Part shown: positions 17,636-20,442 of the stretch, piece by piece
Numbering within the stretch: position 1 is the first letter of the stretch
Layout: the number at the start of each line of letters is the position of its first letter
Source of the DNA: Isohypsibius dastychi
Taxonomy: Eukaryota; Tardigrada; Eutardigrada; Parachela; Isohypsibiidae
Length of the DNA stretch: 20,442 nt
Assembly (NCBI GenBank): GCA_034696485.1
Contig: JAQIWT010000435.1
Location: forward strand, 1 to 20,442
Direction: 5' to 3'
Program-made: the position numbers and the translations under genes
The notes under the pieces: model-generated
What the model was told of the DNA's origin: nothing
Database searches by the model: none
The model's input: only the letters and a program-made list of their open reading frames with translations

Positions 17636-18675
17636 TCAGCTCGTATCTCGTAAGAGTTTCTCCAATCTCTGTATCTGCGAAGGTATTTATTAGACAGCAC
17701 ACCACTACATCAAATTGAGGGGTTACCTCGACTGCGCTCATCACCCTAGGTCTTGGAATACTTGCAGGTCTAAAGTCAATATCCATAAATGTTTGCAGAC
17801 GCAGAGCATCAACGGCGCTATCTTGCGCAGCGATTAAAACTTTTGTTTGTATCTCCTGTAGCCAAAATAACAGTTGGATTCAAAGTCTACAACATGCCAA
17901 TTGTTTTGGTCCTAGATCAACGTTTCGGGTGAAGCTTCCTGGAGTTAGTAACGTCACCTTTATCCTCTTTTCACGAATGCGACTGTGAATCAGGCGATAT
18001 TTTGTTTGCAATAATCTGCAACAGATTCAAGAAAAATCATGTTCACACAAAACCAAATTGAAAAACGTTTTTTCAAGAATGAAACCTCTTACGACGTATT
18101 GTTGACTCGTAAAACTCTGCGAATGACATTTTCTCGCTTCTGCTTGCCCAGCTTTTCTTTTTGGTTAAATTCTTCAACCCTTGCCATGCATTTTTGTTGA
18201 TAGCGACTTATTCTTTCTGGTATTTCTTTGAACTGAAACAAGTGATTTTTCATGATCACTGCCATAATTGCATCATTCATAAGCTCGACCGCACGCAGAG
18301 TTTCCTTGCTGCTTCGATGCGCAGAATGGTTTTTCCCGTGGTTCGGCGCAGATCTTCTTCCATATCCTTAAAGGTGATCTCATGAATCGGTAGATCGCCA
18401 TTGTCCACAGTCTGCGGTTTCTTCCCCATCATAGACAACTGACTTCAAGAATTTTGGTCACAGTGTTGACCGTTTCCAAGATACGATTGCCATCCCGTGC
18501 GTGATGGGCCTCCAAAGTACTGTTCTAGTCCAAAGGTACTGCTGTCCAACAACACCCAATGGCGGCCCGATAGGTTGACATTGAACACAGTTGTTGTTTC
18601 AGTCAATGTGACAATCTGAATTGTGGGGAACCGCAGCTGGATCATCGGTTTACCGATCAGTACGGTAAATAACAT
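17636..18675 (-). pseudogene. Orphan helical protein gene with an apparent frameshift
   Basis: Minus-strand exons in order: 18675-18485, 18442-18093, 18015-17922, 17855-17727, 17674-17636. Introns are 42, 77, 66 and 52 nt with GT-AG ends and matching phase, so this is or was a real gene of about 267 residues. An in-frame TAA nine bases before the ATG at 18675 supports that start. The second exon is 350 nt and needs a one-base shift near 18295-18310: KDMEEDLRRTTGKTILRIEA and RAVELMNDAIMAVIMKNHLF both look coding but lie in different frames. The protein is mostly amphipathic helix and ends EIQRLEKLLRDTS, with an N-terminal DSSTFGLEQYFGGPSRTGW. No family recognised. The shift may be a real lesion, a base error in the sequence, or a splice event I cannot see. 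Confidence 0.5.
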
Positions 18676-19461
18676 GTGAGGTTAGGGGCATATTGATGCC
18701 GCACAAAAGAAGGGAGACGAGGAGCGTGAGCCCCCTACCCAGGCACCAGTGTTTTCATCCCCGTGTTACACCTTCTGAATGCCATCCATGACTGCTGAAC
18801 AGACAAACAAATTCAATGTAAAAATACTTCATTAAAAGTTGATTTGATTTTTGTCCCCCCCCCCCCGCCAATATTTTCACCTGCAACAAAACCCTCATAT
18901 TTTCCTAACCCACTAGTCGCGAATTTTAAAACCTCTGAAATATCTTTTTACTGTGTTTCTCGGGTCAACGGACCGAGGTTCTGAAAGTGCAATGTGTGAT
19001 TTTTAACGAGGAATATTTCGATTTGACAGTTTGCAAGGGATTGGATGGTCGGAATATTCAATGTCCAATAACGATTGTTTGAGAATTTAACAAATCCTGG
19101 AATAAAAACAATCGATGCACGATTTGAATCTAGTGAATATGTTCCTGCGAAAACAATCAGACAATCACATCTGCGAGTTTGTTACGTCACTAGCACCACT
19201 TTTTTGGCTGCAGTACCTTTGAACCCATGCCATAGAAGTATCGTGCGTTTTAAAGGTACGATGAACTATGACGGTCCCCGGCCACCCTAATGTATGGAAA
19301 ATGATCTCTATTGCCGGCATCTGGGGGTCTGCAAGTAAGCTACCTCCACTGTAGAGGGGGTACTCGGTCACTGCCCCCAGTTCAGTCTCGGAGCACAACA
19401 AAATATTCCTTCACTTTCTCTTCCTTCTTTCCTTTCCATTTCCTTTCGCTTTCTTTCCCAC
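18676..19461. other. Intergenic stretch, no gene seen
   Basis: It holds a run of about 11 C near 18856-18866, a pyrimidine-rich tract at about 19408-19470 leading into the helix-turn-helix gene, and a small inverted repeat CTGGGGG (19321-19327)/CCCCCAG (19374-19380). An open stretch at 19075-19290 has no ATG near its start and no family resemblance. Upstream of 18675 on the minus strand a hydrophobic TLLVSLLLCG-like reading occurs in a different frame; I could not connect it. Confidence 0.4.
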
Positions 19462-20442
19462 TTGTTCTTTCATGCTGTGAATAATCTGGAAGAATGTGCT
19501 ATTCAAAATATCCTCAGCAGGAGAATGTCACAACGCGAGGCAGCAAAGACGTTCGGAATTCCAAGATCAACTTTGCAGGATCGCCTGCGTGGATGTGAAA
19601 AAGGAAAACCTGCACCCAAGCGACATTTCACTCTTCAGGAAAAAATCAGTTTGGAGAAAATCTTGCTAGAGATGGCGAGAAATGGAATTCCACTGAATAA
19701 ACGCCTGCTTCGAGAACGTTTGATCATCGCTGGGGACAAAAAAGGTAGGTTTTACTTAATTTGTATTTAATCTCAAACAGTCCGTCAAAATCAAATTTTG
19801 TTTCCATTCTGTGAATGTACGATACTCTTGCCTACTTCTTCTCTCGTCACTCATACGATTTGGATATTTTTCAGGGCTCTCTCCGTCAAACAACCGCAGA
19901 AGATTGAAATCGCCAAGCATCAGGAGCATCTACTTCAAATTCGAAATCTGATGCGCCACATGGGACTTGCTGATGATCAAATTCAAGGTCTACCTCAAAT
20001 CTATTTTAGAATCGGCGAACGGAATCTCGAACAAATCAGTATTTTGTAAATCTCTGGCTAAAATGATCTTGAAGAAGAAATTAAACCGTCCAAAAAAACT
20101 CCCAAAAGACCGAAGATTATCCCTTGAAACCGGTGCCTTCTTGCTAGGCCCTGAATACCAAGCGGCGATGGACGACAAAAAGCGGAATTTTAAAAACCTG
20201 AAGAAGAAAAAGAGCGCCACCGCAAGCGATGAACAGCCCGTCAAGAAACGCCACGGTCGCCCAAAGAAAGTCATTCTGTTGTATTCGGAATGCCGATACA
20301 ACCAACTTCCGGTTAGTCAGCATTTAAATATTCTTATTCTAGATTCACAGCATCAGCTTCGGGACATGGACGGATATCGTTTTGGATTACGGACATCAAC
20401 TTGGATTATGGACCGGATGTGGATTACATTTATGGAAGGAAC
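19462..20442 (+). CDS. Pipsqueak/CENP-B-type helix-turn-helix protein, transposase-derived (3' partial)
   Basis: The first part reads LEECAIQNILSRRMSQREAA followed by KTFGIPRSTLQDRLRG, a clear psq-type helix-turn-helix as in pogo/Tigger/Jerky transposases and their domesticated relatives. Next comes a CENP-B-like helical segment (FTLQEKISLEKILLEMARNG, then PLNKRLLRERL). Proposed exons: start near 19462 (first ATG of the frame 19525; 5' end uncertain) to 19748, 19875-19987, then 20040 onward; the 52-nt intron 19988-20039 is well supported, the 19749 donor weak. The third exon stays open to the window end, is Lys-rich and carries an AT-hook core RHGRPKKV. No DDE catalytic motif appears in the visible part, where the family would begin its nuclease domain. 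It may be a domesticated DNA-binding protein or a transposon remnant. Confidence 0.62.

Noticed and set aside
19075-19290. Open frame of about 70 codons on the plus strand
   Set aside because: No initiating ATG near the start, no splice context and no recognisable motif.
1-20442. tRNA, rRNA, CRISPR array or bacterial operon features
   Set aside because: None seen. Spliced genes with short GT-AG introns argue for a eukaryote, and the tandem arrays lack the regular repeat-spacer form of CRISPR.

Overview
The window looks like animal (metazoan) nuclear DNA. Every gene I can assemble is split by small GT-AG introns, mostly 42-66 nt. Two families are typical of bilaterians: a membrane receptor of the guanylyl cyclase type and a secreted astacin-like protein. 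Short introns and intermediate base composition would suit an ecdysozoan such as a tardigrade or nematode. That placement is inference; nothing here fixes the taxon.

Layout. Positions 1-1963 are non-coding or unresolved: a structured hairpin element (350-441), a G-rich minisatellite (491-716), a possible promoter segment (798-916) and a second hairpin (1287-1367). A plus-strand receptor gene runs from about 1964 to 10440, with its 5' end missing. It encodes a PstS-like (type II periplasmic-binding) ectodomain, one membrane span, a kinase-homology domain, a cyclase-homology domain and a long polar tail. Its two large introns carry a fold-back minisatellite, a degenerate tandem repeat and a second copy of the structured hairpin. 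Convergent to it, complement(10623..13906) encodes a basic, probably nuclear orphan protein of 979 residues in six exons. An astacin-like secreted protein of 518 residues in eleven exons follows at 14875-17015. Then come a minus-strand helical orphan with an apparent frameshift (17636-18675) and, at the right edge, a pipsqueak/CENP-B-type helix-turn-helix gene of transposase ancestry (about 19462 to beyond the window).

Central observation. Two neighbouring genes encode clear relatives of enzymes that have lost their active sites. In the receptor the kinase-homology domain is a pseudokinase, as in all receptor guanylyl cyclases. Here, however, the cyclase domain has also lost both metal-binding Asp, the purine-selecting Glu and Cys, and the catalytic Asn and Arg. 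The astacin-like protein keeps the four fold-defining Cys but has none of the three zinc His, nor the catalytic Glu, nor the Met-turn Met/Tyr. A receptor with a bacterial-type phosphate-binding-protein ectodomain joined to a dead cyclase is the best candidate for an undescribed signalling system.

Second observation. The two hairpin elements at 350 and 6494 share a 31-nt core exactly and the outer stem closely. Their inner stems differ in sequence yet remain self-complementary in each copy.

All exon models were built by hand from splice motifs and reading phase, without transcript evidence.
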